Source: Rhizobium sp. P40RR-XXII
GTDB lineage: Bacteria; Pseudomonadota; Alphaproteobacteria; Rhizobiales; Rhizobiaceae
Assembly: GCF_012641405.1 (NCBI RefSeq)
Contig: NZ_JABAII010000019.1
Location: 1 to 64,000 of the forward strand
Length of the DNA stretch: 64,000 bases
Direction of reading: 5' to 3'
Of the stretch, positions 1-8,106 are shown piece by piece (position 1 is the first letter of the stretch; each line of letters begins with the position of its first letter). The position numbers and the translations under genes were made by a program. The notes beneath the pieces were generated by a model that saw only the letters and a list, made by a program, of their open reading frames with translations, was not told the DNA's origin and ran no database searches.

Positions 1-70
1 TCTGTTTTTTTTGGGTGTTTTGTGTGTGTATTTGTTGGTCTGCCTTTGTTTTTTCCCACCCCCCCCCCAC
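1..70. other. Low-complexity T/G-rich and poly-C start of the window
   Basis: The first ~50 bases are almost only T and G with some C, followed by a run of about ten C. This composition is unlike anything else in the window. It most likely marks a contig end or sequencing/assembly artefact rather than biology. From about base 75 the sequence takes on the normal GC-rich character. No gene is seen up to base 201. Confidence 0.6.
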
Positions 71-201
71 GTCCGCCGGCCGCTTCTTTAAGGTTGCCGC
101 AACGCAACACAGCTCTACGAGGAACCGCGAGGGAACTCCTTAGCTCACGCATTATCGGAACCTGAGTTGCGCCGAAGTTACGGAAATACCTAGAGAACGC
201 T

Positions 202-810
202 TTACTCTGCTTTTCGCTGCGCGCTCGAAATCGCGCGCGCCGCTTCTTCCGAGGAGTTTGCGAGCGTACGCATCTCCGCCGCCAATACGGCGAAGCCCGA
301 TCCGGCCGTACCCGCTCTTGCCGCCTCGATGCCGGCATTGACGGCAAGCAGCTTCAGGTAGCGCAAGGACTGCAGGATCTCGTTGGTCTTGGATGCCGTG
401 ACCCGCATTCCGGCGGTCTGTTCGTCGAGACGCTGATAAAGGGATTCGACGTTCAGGATACTGCCCTCAAGATAGAGCAGCTCGCCGGCCTCGTCCCAGA
501 CACCGCCGCCGGTCTCCGTCACCCAGACAAGATGTCCGTCGCTGTGGCGAATGCGATATTCCATCGTCCAATCCGTGCGAGCTTCCAGCGCCTTGCCGAC
601 GAGCTCGTCCATGTTCGGAATGTCGTCCTCGTGCATGATCGAGGTAAATGTTCGCGTGCGGTTACCGATAATCTCGTCGGCGGGATAGCCGAAGATCCGC
701 TCGATGCCATCGGTCATTTCGAGCATCGTATAGTTTTCGTCCGCCCGGCAGCGATAGAGGAAACCGGCCATGCGGCCGAGAACGCTTGTCTGGAAATCCA
801 TGGATGCCAT
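202..810 (-). CDS. Short soluble PAS-domain chemoreceptor-like protein
   Basis: A PAS domain (about residues 10-120 from the ATG at 810) is joined to a very short MCP signalling segment. The segment contains the hairpin-tip signature LLAVNAGIEAARAG followed by GFAVLAAEMRTLA, the part of chemoreceptors that contacts CheA/CheW. No membrane segment is visible, so it should be cytoplasmic. The descending helix ends soon after the tip, so no full-length coiled coil or methylation helices can form; it is either a minimal receptor or truncated at its 3' end. The frame is open to a GTG at 855, but a terminator hairpin lies at 862-894, so the internal ATG is preferred. It follows tmm on the same strand, behind the terminator. 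The PAS ligand cannot be read from sequence. Confidence 0.7.
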   Translation of the reverse strand: MASMDFQTSVLGRMAGFLYRCRADENYTMLEMTDGIERIFGYPADEIIGNRTRTFTSIMHEDDIPNMDELVGKALEARTDWTMEYRIRHSDGHLVWVTETGGGVWDEAGELLYLEGSILNVESLYQRLDEQTAGMRVTASKTNEILQSLRYLKLLAVNAGIEAARAGTAGSGFAVLAAEMRTLANSSEEAARAISSAQRKAE

Positions 811-856
811 GCCCGAAGAGAAGGTTGCGGATGAACTCGTTTCGTCTCGACGCACA

Positions 857-895
857 AAAGGCCGGCAAGGGCTGCACTTCGCCTCCCTTGCCGGT
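857..895 (-). terminator. Rho-independent terminator after tmm
   Basis: A perfect 10-bp inverted repeat (CCGGCAAGGG at 862-871 with CCCTTGCCGG at 885-894) is followed on the minus strand by a short T run (857-861). It lies 23 bp beyond the tmm stop codon and should end the dmm-tmm transcript. Confidence 0.75.
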
Positions 896-917
896 TAGGC
901 GGGGAAATGACCGCGGA

Positions 918-2255
918 TCAATTGCGCAGATATTCCTCCATCGAATCGTCAAGCGCGTCGACCCAGGGTGTATGGTGCGTCGGCGACATGGTGCCGGTCA
1001 TCAGCGAGCGATAGGCGTGGTCGCGGAAGTCCATAATGTTCCCGGCCTTGTGGTGCTCCCACTCCATGAAGGTCTTGTTCGTGCCTTCGATGTCGAAGCT
1101 CGGATAATCGGTCTCGGCGAGCAGCTCCTTCACATAATCGCCCTGGTACCAGATCATCTGCTCGGCATCCTCGAGCGTTTCCTCGCGGGCGCGCCACTTG
1201 TCGAAGTTCGCCTGCAGTTCTTCTTCCGGCGGCAACTTGATGCGGCCCATGATGACATCGCGCGCCCACCAGGCCTGCACGTCGAACATGTTGAAGGTGT
1301 AGAACTGATCCTGCATGCCGATGTAGAAGAGCTGCGGATTCTTGTCGAAGATCACGCCCTTGTAGAGATGGTCGGCCCATAGGCGGTTGGCCGTCTTCAG
1401 GCGGAGATCATCCGGCAGGAAGGGGAAATGATGCTGATAGCCGGTGCAGAGGATCAGAGCGTCGATATCCTTCGATGACCCGTCGAGGAAATAGGCCGTC
1501 TTGTTCTCAAGATGCGTCAGCAGCGGGCGCTCCTCGAAATTGTCGGGCCATTTGAAGCCCATCGGCTTGGAGCGATAGCTCGTCGTGACGGATTTTGCCC
1601 CGTATTTCCAGCATTGCGAGCCGATATCCTCGGCCGAATAGCTCCGGCCGACGAGCAAGACGTCCTTGCCCTTGAACTCCAATGCGTCGCGGAAGTCATG
1701 CGCATGCAGCACGCGGCCGTTGAAGGTCTTTACGCCCTCGAAATAGGGCACGTTAGGCGTCGAGAAGTGACCTGACGCAACGACGACATAATCGAACTCC
1801 TCGTCATACATCCGGTCCTGCACGCGATCGTGCGCGGTCACGGTGAACTTCTTCGTCTCTTCATCGAAGCGCACCATGCGCACGGGCGTGCTGAAGCGAA
1901 CCCATTTGCGCACATCGGCCTTCTCGACACGGCCCTTGATATAGTCCCAAAGCACGGCGCGGGGCGGATAGGAGGCGATCGGCTTGCCGAAATGCTCTTC
2001 GAAGGAATAGTCAGCGAACTCGAGGCATTCCTTCGGCCCGTTCGACCATAGATAGCGATACATGCTACCGTGAACGGGTTCGCCATATTCATCGAGCCCC
2101 GTGCGCCAGGTGTAATTCCAAAGACCGCCCCAATCCGACTGTTTCTCGTAGCAGACAACTTCCGGAATATCAGCGCCCTTCCTTGCAGCCGATTGAAAGG
2201 CCCTCAACTGTGCAAGGCCCGAAGGGCCGGCACCGATAACGGCAACTCGTGTCAT
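918..2255 (-). CDS. tmm: Trimethylamine monooxygenase (flavin-containing monooxygenase family)
   Basis: At 445 residues this has the layout of bacterial FMO-type trimethylamine monooxygenases: an FAD-binding GAGPSG at residues 8-13, an FMO signature of the form FxGxxxHxxxF (FNGRVLHAHDF), an NADPH-site segment LLVGRSYSAEDIG, and a late LILCTGY segment. These enzymes use NADPH, O2 and FAD to turn trimethylamine into its N-oxide in the cytoplasm. It is the last gene of the minus-strand run, 68 bp after dmmC, and the dmm neighbours make a methylated-amine substrate very likely. Other FMO substrates (dimethyl sulfide, indole) cannot be excluded. The ATG gives the usual N-terminus directly before the Rossmann fold. 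Confidence 0.85.
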   Translation of the reverse strand: MTRVAVIGAGPSGLAQLRAFQSAARKGADIPEVVCYEKQSDWGGLWNYTWRTGLDEYGEPVHGSMYRYLWSNGPKECLEFADYSFEEHFGKPIASYPPRAVLWDYIKGRVEKADVRKWVRFSTPVRMVRFDEETKKFTVTAHDRVQDRMYDEEFDYVVVASGHFSTPNVPYFEGVKTFNGRVLHAHDFRDALEFKGKDVLLVGRSYSAEDIGSQCWKYGAKSVTTSYRSKPMGFKWPDNFEERPLLTHLENKTAYFLDGSSKDIDALILCTGYQHHFPFLPDDLRLKTANRLWADHLYKGVIFDKNPQLFYIGMQDQFYTFNMFDVQAWWARDVIMGRIKLPPEEELQANFDKWRAREETLEDAEQMIWYQGDYVKELLAETDYPSFDIEGTNKTFMEWEHHKAGNIMDFRDHAYRSLMTGTMSPTHHTPWVDALDDSMEEYLRN

Positions 2256-2323
2256 GTCGCATTCCCCTTCTCGATTATTTCGAAGTTCTTATGGCAGTCA
2301 GAAGTTTGGTGCGGTGCCCGGCA

Positions 2324-3364
2324 TCAATCCGGAAAAATGCCGGGGCTGGTCGGCGCCCCGTCGTCATATTTCGAAAGCCAGTCGATCGTGATCTCGCGGA
2401 AGCGCGTCAGGCCCTTGTAGTCGATGAGTTCCGGCGGCAGGGTTTTCAGCACACGCGGGAAGCGGCGCGCCCATTTCGGCACGGTCACGAGCTCATTCAT
2501 ATTCATCAGATAGCAGCGGATGACGAAGAGAATGGCGTTCGAGCGCGGCAGGCGCCACAGGCTCTGCAGCTCGACACGAAGATGCACCTTTTCGCCGACA
2601 TTCTCCGGCGTCACCGTGGTGCGATCCGGCCCCCATTTCGGATAGTTTTCGGGGCTGGTATCGAGGCGGGGATTGATCGTCATCGTCCAGTTGAAACGGC
2701 GCGTCGGCTTGCCTTGCTGCAGGTTCAAGAGGAACTTCAGCGCGCGGTCGAAGACGCCGATCTGGTGGGCGAGCGGCACCGGCCCGTGCCACTCCATGAA
2801 ATTCATGCCGATATCGAAATCGAGCGACCAGTCGGCCTGGGTCGTCACCATGCCGGCATCCATCCAGAGATTGCTGTCACGCTGGTCGACGATGCAGAAA
2901 TCGCCCTGCGCCTGGCGGGTAATGTATTCGAACGGCTCGTAGGGCAGCGTCGACGCATCGCCGAATGTGAAGGTGTCGTCGATGCCAAGGGGACGGTTGG
3001 TCCAACGCCATTGATCGCCGTTCTTGGTGAGCGTGAAATGCTCGGGATATCCGGCCGCTTGCTCTTCCATCAGCAATTCCAGCGTATCCCATTGCGCTGT
3101 CATCATGTGCGGCAGCGCTTGATATCGTAAGGGGTCCTCCTTCAGGACGAGCGCCCGGTCGTGCATTTCGGCGACGTAGTGCTCATCGACGTCGATAAGG
3201 CTTTCGTAGACCGTGTTCTTCTGGCCCTTCACATGCGGTTCCATGTTGACGGAATACATGTACTCGTCGCGGTCGAAGGGAAACGGGAAGCGCCGGATGT
3301 TTTCCGGACTGTTGCGATAGCTGAAATCGTCTCGGAACGTTTCCTGCTTGAAGGCGATTGCCAT
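2324..3364 (-). CDS. dmmC: Dimethylamine monooxygenase heme subunit (DUF3445 / heme-dependent oxidative N-demethylase)
   Basis: This 346-residue protein belongs to the DUF3445 family, whose characterised Pseudomonas member is a PAS-fold heme enzyme that oxidatively N-demethylates dimethylamine. The fold-typical regions are recognisable: an N-terminal FPFDRDEYMYSVNMEP-like segment, a central WRWTNRPLG stretch, and a late LQSLWRLPRSNAILFVIRCY segment. With DmmA and DmmB it should convert dimethylamine to methylamine plus formaldehyde, using O2 and electrons from DmmB. It lies 28 bp after dmmB in the order dmmD-A-B-C known from marine Roseobacter. Subunit letters are assigned by that order and by domain content. 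Confidence 0.85.
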   Translation of the reverse strand: MAIAFKQETFRDDFSYRNSPENIRRFPFPFDRDEYMYSVNMEPHVKGQKNTVYESLIDVDEHYVAEMHDRALVLKEDPLRYQALPHMMTAQWDTLELLMEEQAAGYPEHFTLTKNGDQWRWTNRPLGIDDTFTFGDASTLPYEPFEYITRQAQGDFCIVDQRDSNLWMDAGMVTTQADWSLDFDIGMNFMEWHGPVPLAHQIGVFDRALKFLLNLQQGKPTRRFNWTMTINPRLDTSPENYPKWGPDRTTVTPENVGEKVHLRVELQSLWRLPRSNAILFVIRCYLMNMNELVTVPKWARRFPRVLKTLPPELIDYKGLTRFREITIDWLSKYDDGAPTSPGIFPD

Positions 3365-3392
3365 GTCCGTTCTCCTGGGTATCGGCCGAAGC

Positions 3393-4358
3393 CTAGAGGT
3401 CGAGATGCAGCGCGCTTCCTTCGAAGCGGGAAACGCAGATCATCACCTTTCGGCCGGAAGCCTTTTCTTCGTCGGTCAGATAGACGTCATTATGCAGAAG
3501 CTTGCCGTCGCAAACGGCAACACCGGTCTCGCACTGGCCACAGGCGCCGCCGCGACAGAGAAACGGCGCGTCCACACCGGCTGCCTCGATCGCTTCCAAC
3601 ATGCTTTCATGATGGCCGACGTGCACTGTCTTGCCTGATCGGGTCAGCACGATGGAGAAGGGCTTGCCGGGCTGCGAGGACAGGAACCGCTCCGAGTGCA
3701 GGTTCTGTTCCGGCCAGCCAGCCTCCAGACCGGTTCTCAGCACGCCGTCGATCATGCCGGCAGGTCCACACACATAGAGATGCGTGCCGAGCGGCTGGCT
3801 TTCGAGAAGCCGGGCAACGGACAAGAAATTGCGATCGGCGTCGCAGTAGATCTTTATGCGCTGCGAGCCATATTGCTCGACAAGTTCGCGGCAATAGGCC
3901 CCACGATCCAGCGAGCGTACGGCATAATGCAGCTCGAAATTGGCGCCTTCGCGGGAAAACTGCTGCATCATCGCGATGAAGGGCGTGATGCCGATGCCGC
4001 CGGCGATCAAAAGGTGCTTGCGGCCACGCCAGTCCGGCTGGAAAAGATTGACGGGATAGCTGACCCTGAGCTCGTCACCCTCCCTCACCTTCTCATGCAT
4101 GAAGGCAGAGCCGCCACGCGAATCCTCGACGCGCAGCACGCTGATCTCATAGGCCGAGCAATCATGAGGTGGTGACATCAGAGAATAGGCATTGCGCCGC
4201 ATATGTCCTTCATCGTTCATCGACACGATCACATGGGCGCCGCCGGAAAAATAAGGCATCGGCTTGCCGTCGAGACGCTCGAAGCGGAAGCGCTTGATGC
4301 GCTCGGCAATGGGAGTGACCTTCGCCACGCGAACAGGAATTTCCGTACCACCGCTCAC
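3393..4358 (-). CDS. dmmB: Dimethylamine monooxygenase reductase subunit (PDR/VanB-type)
   Basis: This 321-residue phthalate-dioxygenase-reductase type flavoprotein has an N-terminal flavin domain with the RxYS-type motif (RRNAYSLMSPP), an NAD-binding domain with the LLIAGGIGITPF motif, and a C-terminal plant-type [2Fe-2S] ferredoxin domain with the CRGGACGQCE cysteines plus a later cysteine in VMICVS. It passes electrons from NAD(P)H to the heme subunit. The GTG start at 4358 overlaps the dmmA stop (GTGA), which indicates translational coupling. Taken alone it could serve another oxygenase, but the operon fixes the assignment. Confidence 0.85.
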   Translation of the reverse strand: MSGGTEIPVRVAKVTPIAERIKRFRFERLDGKPMPYFSGGAHVIVSMNDEGHMRRNAYSLMSPPHDCSAYEISVLRVEDSRGGSAFMHEKVREGDELRVSYPVNLFQPDWRGRKHLLIAGGIGITPFIAMMQQFSREGANFELHYAVRSLDRGAYCRELVEQYGSQRIKIYCDADRNFLSVARLLESQPLGTHLYVCGPAGMIDGVLRTGLEAGWPEQNLHSERFLSSQPGKPFSIVLTRSGKTVHVGHHESMLEAIEAAGVDAPFLCRGGACGQCETGVAVCDGKLLHNDVYLTDEEKASGRKVMICVSRFEGSALHLDL

Positions 4359-4960
4359 AGGAACAGCTCCTCTGGATCGGGCGCGCTGCCGGGCTCTTCC
4401 GCATCGATATTGACGCCCTGGAAAGCGCCGAGGCGACGCGAATAATGGTCACGCACCAGAAGCGGCAGCCCGCAATGGCTGCAGGCAAAGGGGCTATGCG
4501 TGACATCTTCGGTAATGCCCTTGCAATGGACGCATTGCACGCGGCGGGCCAGCGATCCACGATGTTCCGTGATGATCGAGGCATGGTCCATGCCATAGTC
4601 GAGCGCCACCATCATTGCCTGGCCGATAAAGCCTTCGGTGCCGGCGATGTAAAGCCGGGTGCCCATATGCGCCGTCGAAAGCGATCCTTTCAGCCGAAAG
4701 AGCAATGTCGCGATCGTCGGCGCCGTGAAGAACATATCGGCGCCGAGCCTGCGCAGGGCCTCGTCGTGGCCTCTGCCCTGCGAACCGCGCGCGACATAGA
4801 GCACTTCGCTGCGAGGCAGGATGGCATCGTCAAGTGCCGTCACCTGGTCGAGGAGGGCGTTGGCCCCCTCACCTTCGAGCACAAACAGATGCCGCCGGGC
4901 GTGCGGCTGGATGGAGAGACCTTTGTAGACCGGTCGGCTCTTTATGCCTTCGACGAGCAT
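4355..4960 (-). CDS. dmmA: Dimethylamine monooxygenase subunit DmmA-like, with C-terminal zinc ribbon
   Basis: In this 201-residue protein the N-terminal ~140 residues resemble a Rossmann-like reductase fragment (GTRLYIAGTEGFIGQAM). The C-terminal part has two CxxC pairs (CVHCKG and CSHCG), a zinc- or iron-binding ribbon typical of DmmA-like proteins. The family is found almost only beside the DmmB reductase and the DUF3445 heme protein and is required for dimethylamine oxidation. It starts 9 bp after dmmD ends and overlaps dmmB. The exact role (metal site or electron relay) is not readable from sequence. Confidence 0.8.
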   Translation of the reverse strand: MLVEGIKSRPVYKGLSIQPHARRHLFVLEGEGANALLDQVTALDDAILPRSEVLYVARGSQGRGHDEALRRLGADMFFTAPTIATLLFRLKGSLSTAHMGTRLYIAGTEGFIGQAMMVALDYGMDHASIITEHRGSLARRVQCVHCKGITEDVTHSPFACSHCGLPLLVRDHYSRRLGAFQGVNIDAEEPGSAPDPEELFL

Positions 4961-4969
4961 GAGCGCCTC

Positions 4970-6103
4970 CTAACCGATGGCCGTCCTCTTCTTCTTTTCC
5001 GGATCGTCGAACGGCAGCGTATGGGCAATCGCGCTCGCCTTGAGGCTCTTGCCCCGCACTTCCAGCCTTGTGCCCTGCACGGCCTTGTCGACATCGAGAC
5101 GCGCGATCGCCATGGATTTGTTGGTCAAGGTCGAATAGCAGGGGCAGGTGATGACACCGACCTTCTTGCCCTCGGCATAGACCTCGTCGCCGAGATCTGC
5201 CGGGTCGTCTGCATCGATGAGCATGCCGAAGATCTTGAAGCGCTCCTTGCCCTTGAGACGGGCATGTTCCTCGGCGCCGCGGAAGCCGGTCTTGCCGGGG
5301 CTGACCGTGAAATCCAGGCCGAGTTCCCATAGGCTGTCGCCGGGCGGTTGGTCGGCGAAAGGATACATCTGCGAGTTATCATAGGGATAGAAGAGCAGGT
5401 AGCTTTCGACCCGAAGCATATCGAGGACGCTGAAACAGCAGGGGATGATTCCCATCTCCTCGCCTTCCGCGACGATGCGGTCCCAGACCATCGGAGCATC
5501 CTGGCCGCGAACGAAGATCTCATAGCCGCGCTCGCCGGTATAGCCGGTGCGCGAGATCATGACCGGTGCGCCGAACAGCGTTGTCTGCATGTGATGGAAA
5601 TATTTGAGGTCGCGGATGCCGGGCACGTATTTGGCGAGATAGTCGACCGCGACGGGGCCTTGCAGCGACAGGTCGTGCAGATCGTCGTCGAAGAGAACGG
5701 CGCAGTTGCGGCCGGCGGCCTGCTTGACGAGTTCTTCGTGACCCGAGCCCGAACCATGCACCAGCATCCAGGAATTCGGTCCGGTGCGATAGACAATGCA
5801 GTCGTCGGTGAAGTAGCCGCGGTCGTTCAGCATCGCGGCATAGACCGAGCGGCCAGGATAGATCTTCGACATATCGCGGGTGGTGATATAGTCGAGCACG
5901 GCAATGGCATGCGGCCCGACCAGATGCACCTTCTTGAGGCCGGAAACGTCCATCAATCCGGCCTTGGTGCGGATCGCGACATGTTCTTGCGACATGTCCT
6001 TGTCGTAGGTCCAGGCGGTGCCCATGCCGCTCCAGTCCTCAAGCTTCGATCCGAGAGCACGGTGCCGGTCCGCCAAGGCGGAGAAACGCCATGATAATGC
6101 CAT
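4970..6103 (-). CDS. dmmD: GcvT-like tetrahydrofolate-dependent aminomethyltransferase, DmmD type
   Basis: This 377-residue protein is of the GcvT/glycine-cleavage T family. It has the typical N-terminal region (HVAIRTKAGLMDVSGLKKVHLVGP), the central RTGYTGERGYEIFV motif, and a C-terminal barrel domain. Family members bind tetrahydrofolate. In dimethylamine operons this gene precedes dmmABC and is thought to capture formaldehyde on tetrahydrofolate as methylene-THF; that role is inferred. folD and purU just upstream fit this. It is preceded by a 111-bp gap carrying an AT-rich box (6128-6140), so it may start its own transcription unit. Confidence 0.8.
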   Translation of the reverse strand: MALSWRFSALADRHRALGSKLEDWSGMGTAWTYDKDMSQEHVAIRTKAGLMDVSGLKKVHLVGPHAIAVLDYITTRDMSKIYPGRSVYAAMLNDRGYFTDDCIVYRTGPNSWMLVHGSGSGHEELVKQAAGRNCAVLFDDDLHDLSLQGPVAVDYLAKYVPGIRDLKYFHHMQTTLFGAPVMISRTGYTGERGYEIFVRGQDAPMVWDRIVAEGEEMGIIPCCFSVLDMLRVESYLLFYPYDNSQMYPFADQPPGDSLWELGLDFTVSPGKTGFRGAEEHARLKGKERFKIFGMLIDADDPADLGDEVYAEGKKVGVITCPCYSTLTNKSMAIARLDVDKAVQGTRLEVRGKSLKASAIAHTLPFDDPEKKKRTAIG

Positions 6104-6127
6104 TTCGTTCCCTCATTTTCTTCTATG

Positions 6128-6140
6128 GAATATTTATTTC
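6128..6140 (-). promoter_or_regulatory. AT-rich box upstream of dmmD, shared with mgsA
   Basis: GAATATTTATTTC (plus strand) lies 25 bp upstream of the dmmD start. It differs by one base from 12532-12544 upstream of mgsA. The flanking GGAA and TTCC make it a small inverted repeat. It could be an operator for a pathway regulator or an UP-like promoter element. This rests on sequence similarity only. Confidence 0.4.
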
Positions 6141-6214
6141 CTGACTATAGTCGTCTTTCACGCCTTGGCAAGCCGATCCGAGTGGTTTTTGTCATCTCTC
6201 GGATGGCATTTTCT

Positions 6215-7120
6215 TCAGAACTTCGGCGGCTTTCTACCGGCGGCACGATAGGCTGCGATGACGGTATTGGCCATCAGCATGGCGATCGTCATCGGACCGA
6301 CACCGCCCGGAACCGGCGTGATCGCACCGGCGACATCCAAGGCTTCGGCATAGGCGACATCGCCCACCAGCCGGCTCTTGCCCTCGCCCCGCTCCGGTGC
6401 CGCGATCCGGTTGATGCCGACATCGATGACCGTCGCGCCGGGCTTCACCCAGTCGGCCTTGACCATCTCCGGCCGGCCGACGGCCGCCACCAGAATATCG
6501 GCGCCCCTTGCGACGGAGGCGAGATCCTTCGTCCTCGAATGCGCCGTCGTGACCGTCGCATTGGCATTGAGCAGCAATTGCGCCATCGGCTTGCCGAACA
6601 GGTTGGAGCGGCCGATGACCACAGCATTCAGTCCCGACAAGTCCTCGCCATGGATGCGCCGTACCAGAAGCATGGCGCCGGCCGGCGTGCAGGAGATCAG
6701 CCCGGTTTCGAGATCGCCGGTTGCTAGCTTGCCGGCATTGACGACATGCAGGCCGTCGACATCCTTATCCGGCCGGATCGACTGAATGATCGCATCGGAA
6801 TTGAGATGCTTCGGCAGCGGCAGCTGCACGAGAATGCCGTGGATGGAGGGATCGTCGTTCAGTGAAGAAACCAGGCCTGCGAGCGCGTCCTGCGTCGTCT
6901 CGGCCGGAAGCGTGTGCTGGATGGAGTTGAAGCCGCATTCCTTGGCCATCTTGCTCTTGGAGTTCACATAGGCGTGGCTGGCCGGATCGTCGCCGACGAT
7001 GACGACCGCAAGTCCGGTCTTCACGCTCGCGTCGGCTTCAAGCCCGGCTGCTGCAGCCTTCACGGCCTCGATCACCGATGCGGCTGCCTGTTTCCCGTCG
7101 ATCACTGTCGCGATAGGCAT
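6215..7120 (-). CDS. folD: Bifunctional methylene-THF dehydrogenase / methenyl-THF cyclohydrolase
   Basis: At 301 residues this is full length for FolD. It shows the YVNSKSKMAKECG catalytic region with the conserved lysine, the DKDVDGLHVVNAGKLATG motif, the nucleotide-binding VVIGRSNLFGKPMAQLL, and the C-terminal PVPGGVGPMTIAMLMANT signature. It oxidises methylene-THF to methenyl-THF and hydrolyses it to 10-formyl-THF. It starts 3 bp after purU ends, so the two are co-transcribed. Placed between gmaS and dmm, it is a dedicated copy for methyl carbon released from methylated amines. Confidence 0.95.
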   Translation of the reverse strand: MPIATVIDGKQAAASVIEAVKAAAAGLEADASVKTGLAVVIVGDDPASHAYVNSKSKMAKECGFNSIQHTLPAETTQDALAGLVSSLNDDPSIHGILVQLPLPKHLNSDAIIQSIRPDKDVDGLHVVNAGKLATGDLETGLISCTPAGAMLLVRRIHGEDLSGLNAVVIGRSNLFGKPMAQLLLNANATVTTAHSRTKDLASVARGADILVAAVGRPEMVKADWVKPGATVIDVGINRIAAPERGEGKSRLVGDVAYAEALDVAGAITPVPGGVGPMTIAMLMANTVIAAYRAAGRKPPKF

Positions 7121-7123
7121 GGC

Positions 7124-8008
7124 TTACCCCATCCTTTCGGAAGCGTATGATCCCGGGCTTGCCGGGAAGACGACGGTGCGGTTGCCGTTGAGGAAGGTGC
7201 GGAAGTGGATATGCGCGTGGATGGCACGGGCCAGCACCTGGCTCTCGACGTCGCGGCCGATCGAGACGTAATCCTCGGCCGACTGCGCATGCGTGATGCG
7301 CGCCGTGTCCTGCTCGATGATCGGACCCTCGTCGAGATCGGCGGTGACGTAATGCGCCGTCGCCCCGATCAGCTTCACGCCGCGCTCATAGGCCTGCTTA
7401 TAGGGGTTGGCGCCCTTGAAGGACGGCAGGAAGGAATGATGGATGTTGATGATCCGGCCCGACATCTTCTGGCACATCGAGTCCGACAGGATCTGCATGT
7501 AGCGGGCCAGCACGATCAGCTCCGTGCCGGTCTGCTCGACCACGTCCATGATCCTGGCTTCGGCCTCCGGCTTGTTGGCCTTGGTCACCGGAATATGATG
7601 GAAGGGGATGTCGTGGTTGACGACGACTTTCTGGTAGTCGAAATGGTTGGAGACGACGCCGACGATGTCGATCGGCAATGCGCCGATCTTCCAGCGGTAG
7701 AGCAGGTCGTTGAGGCAATGGCCGAAGCGCGACACCATCAAGAGCACCTTCATGCGCTTCTTGGCATCGTGGATATCTGAAACCATGGCGAACTTTGCCG
7801 CGATCGGCTTGAAGCCTTCCGCCAGGGCGGCTTCGCCCACCCCTTCCTCGGAGATGAAGGAGACGCGCATGAAGAACATGCCGGTATCGAGGTCGTCGAA
7901 CTGGCTGGAATCGACGATGTTGCAGCCCTGCTCGGCCAGATAATTCGAGATCGCCGCCACAATCCCGCGCGTCGACTTGCACGCTACTGTCAGTACATAG
8001 CTCGTCAT
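7124..8008 (-). CDS. purU: Formyltetrahydrofolate deformylase
   Basis: From the ATG at 8008 this is 294 residues, the normal PurU length. An N-terminal ACT domain (SYVLTVACKSTRGIVAAIS) is followed by the formyltransferase-like catalytic domain with the INIHHSFLPSFKGANPY motif and a later DEGPIIEQD. It hydrolyses 10-formyl-THF to formate and THF. The reading frame is open upstream, but a good ribosome site (GGAGG) precedes the ATG at 8008 and the protein then begins like its family. With folD it forms the oxidation arm that recycles THF when methyl groups enter the C1 pool. Confidence 0.93.
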   Translation of the reverse strand: MTSYVLTVACKSTRGIVAAISNYLAEQGCNIVDSSQFDDLDTGMFFMRVSFISEEGVGEAALAEGFKPIAAKFAMVSDIHDAKKRMKVLLMVSRFGHCLNDLLYRWKIGALPIDIVGVVSNHFDYQKVVVNHDIPFHHIPVTKANKPEAEARIMDVVEQTGTELIVLARYMQILSDSMCQKMSGRIINIHHSFLPSFKGANPYKQAYERGVKLIGATAHYVTADLDEGPIIEQDTARITHAQSAEDYVSIGRDVESQVLARAIHAHIHFRTFLNGNRTVVFPASPGSYASERMG

Positions 8009-8106
8009 GGTGAACTTCCTCCGCCGTCTACGGGCAAAAACCTGCCACTGTGCCGAAGCATCCCGCTCCGGCGCACGTGCCAATTCAGGCATTGTTTGCT
8101 CCGCCC

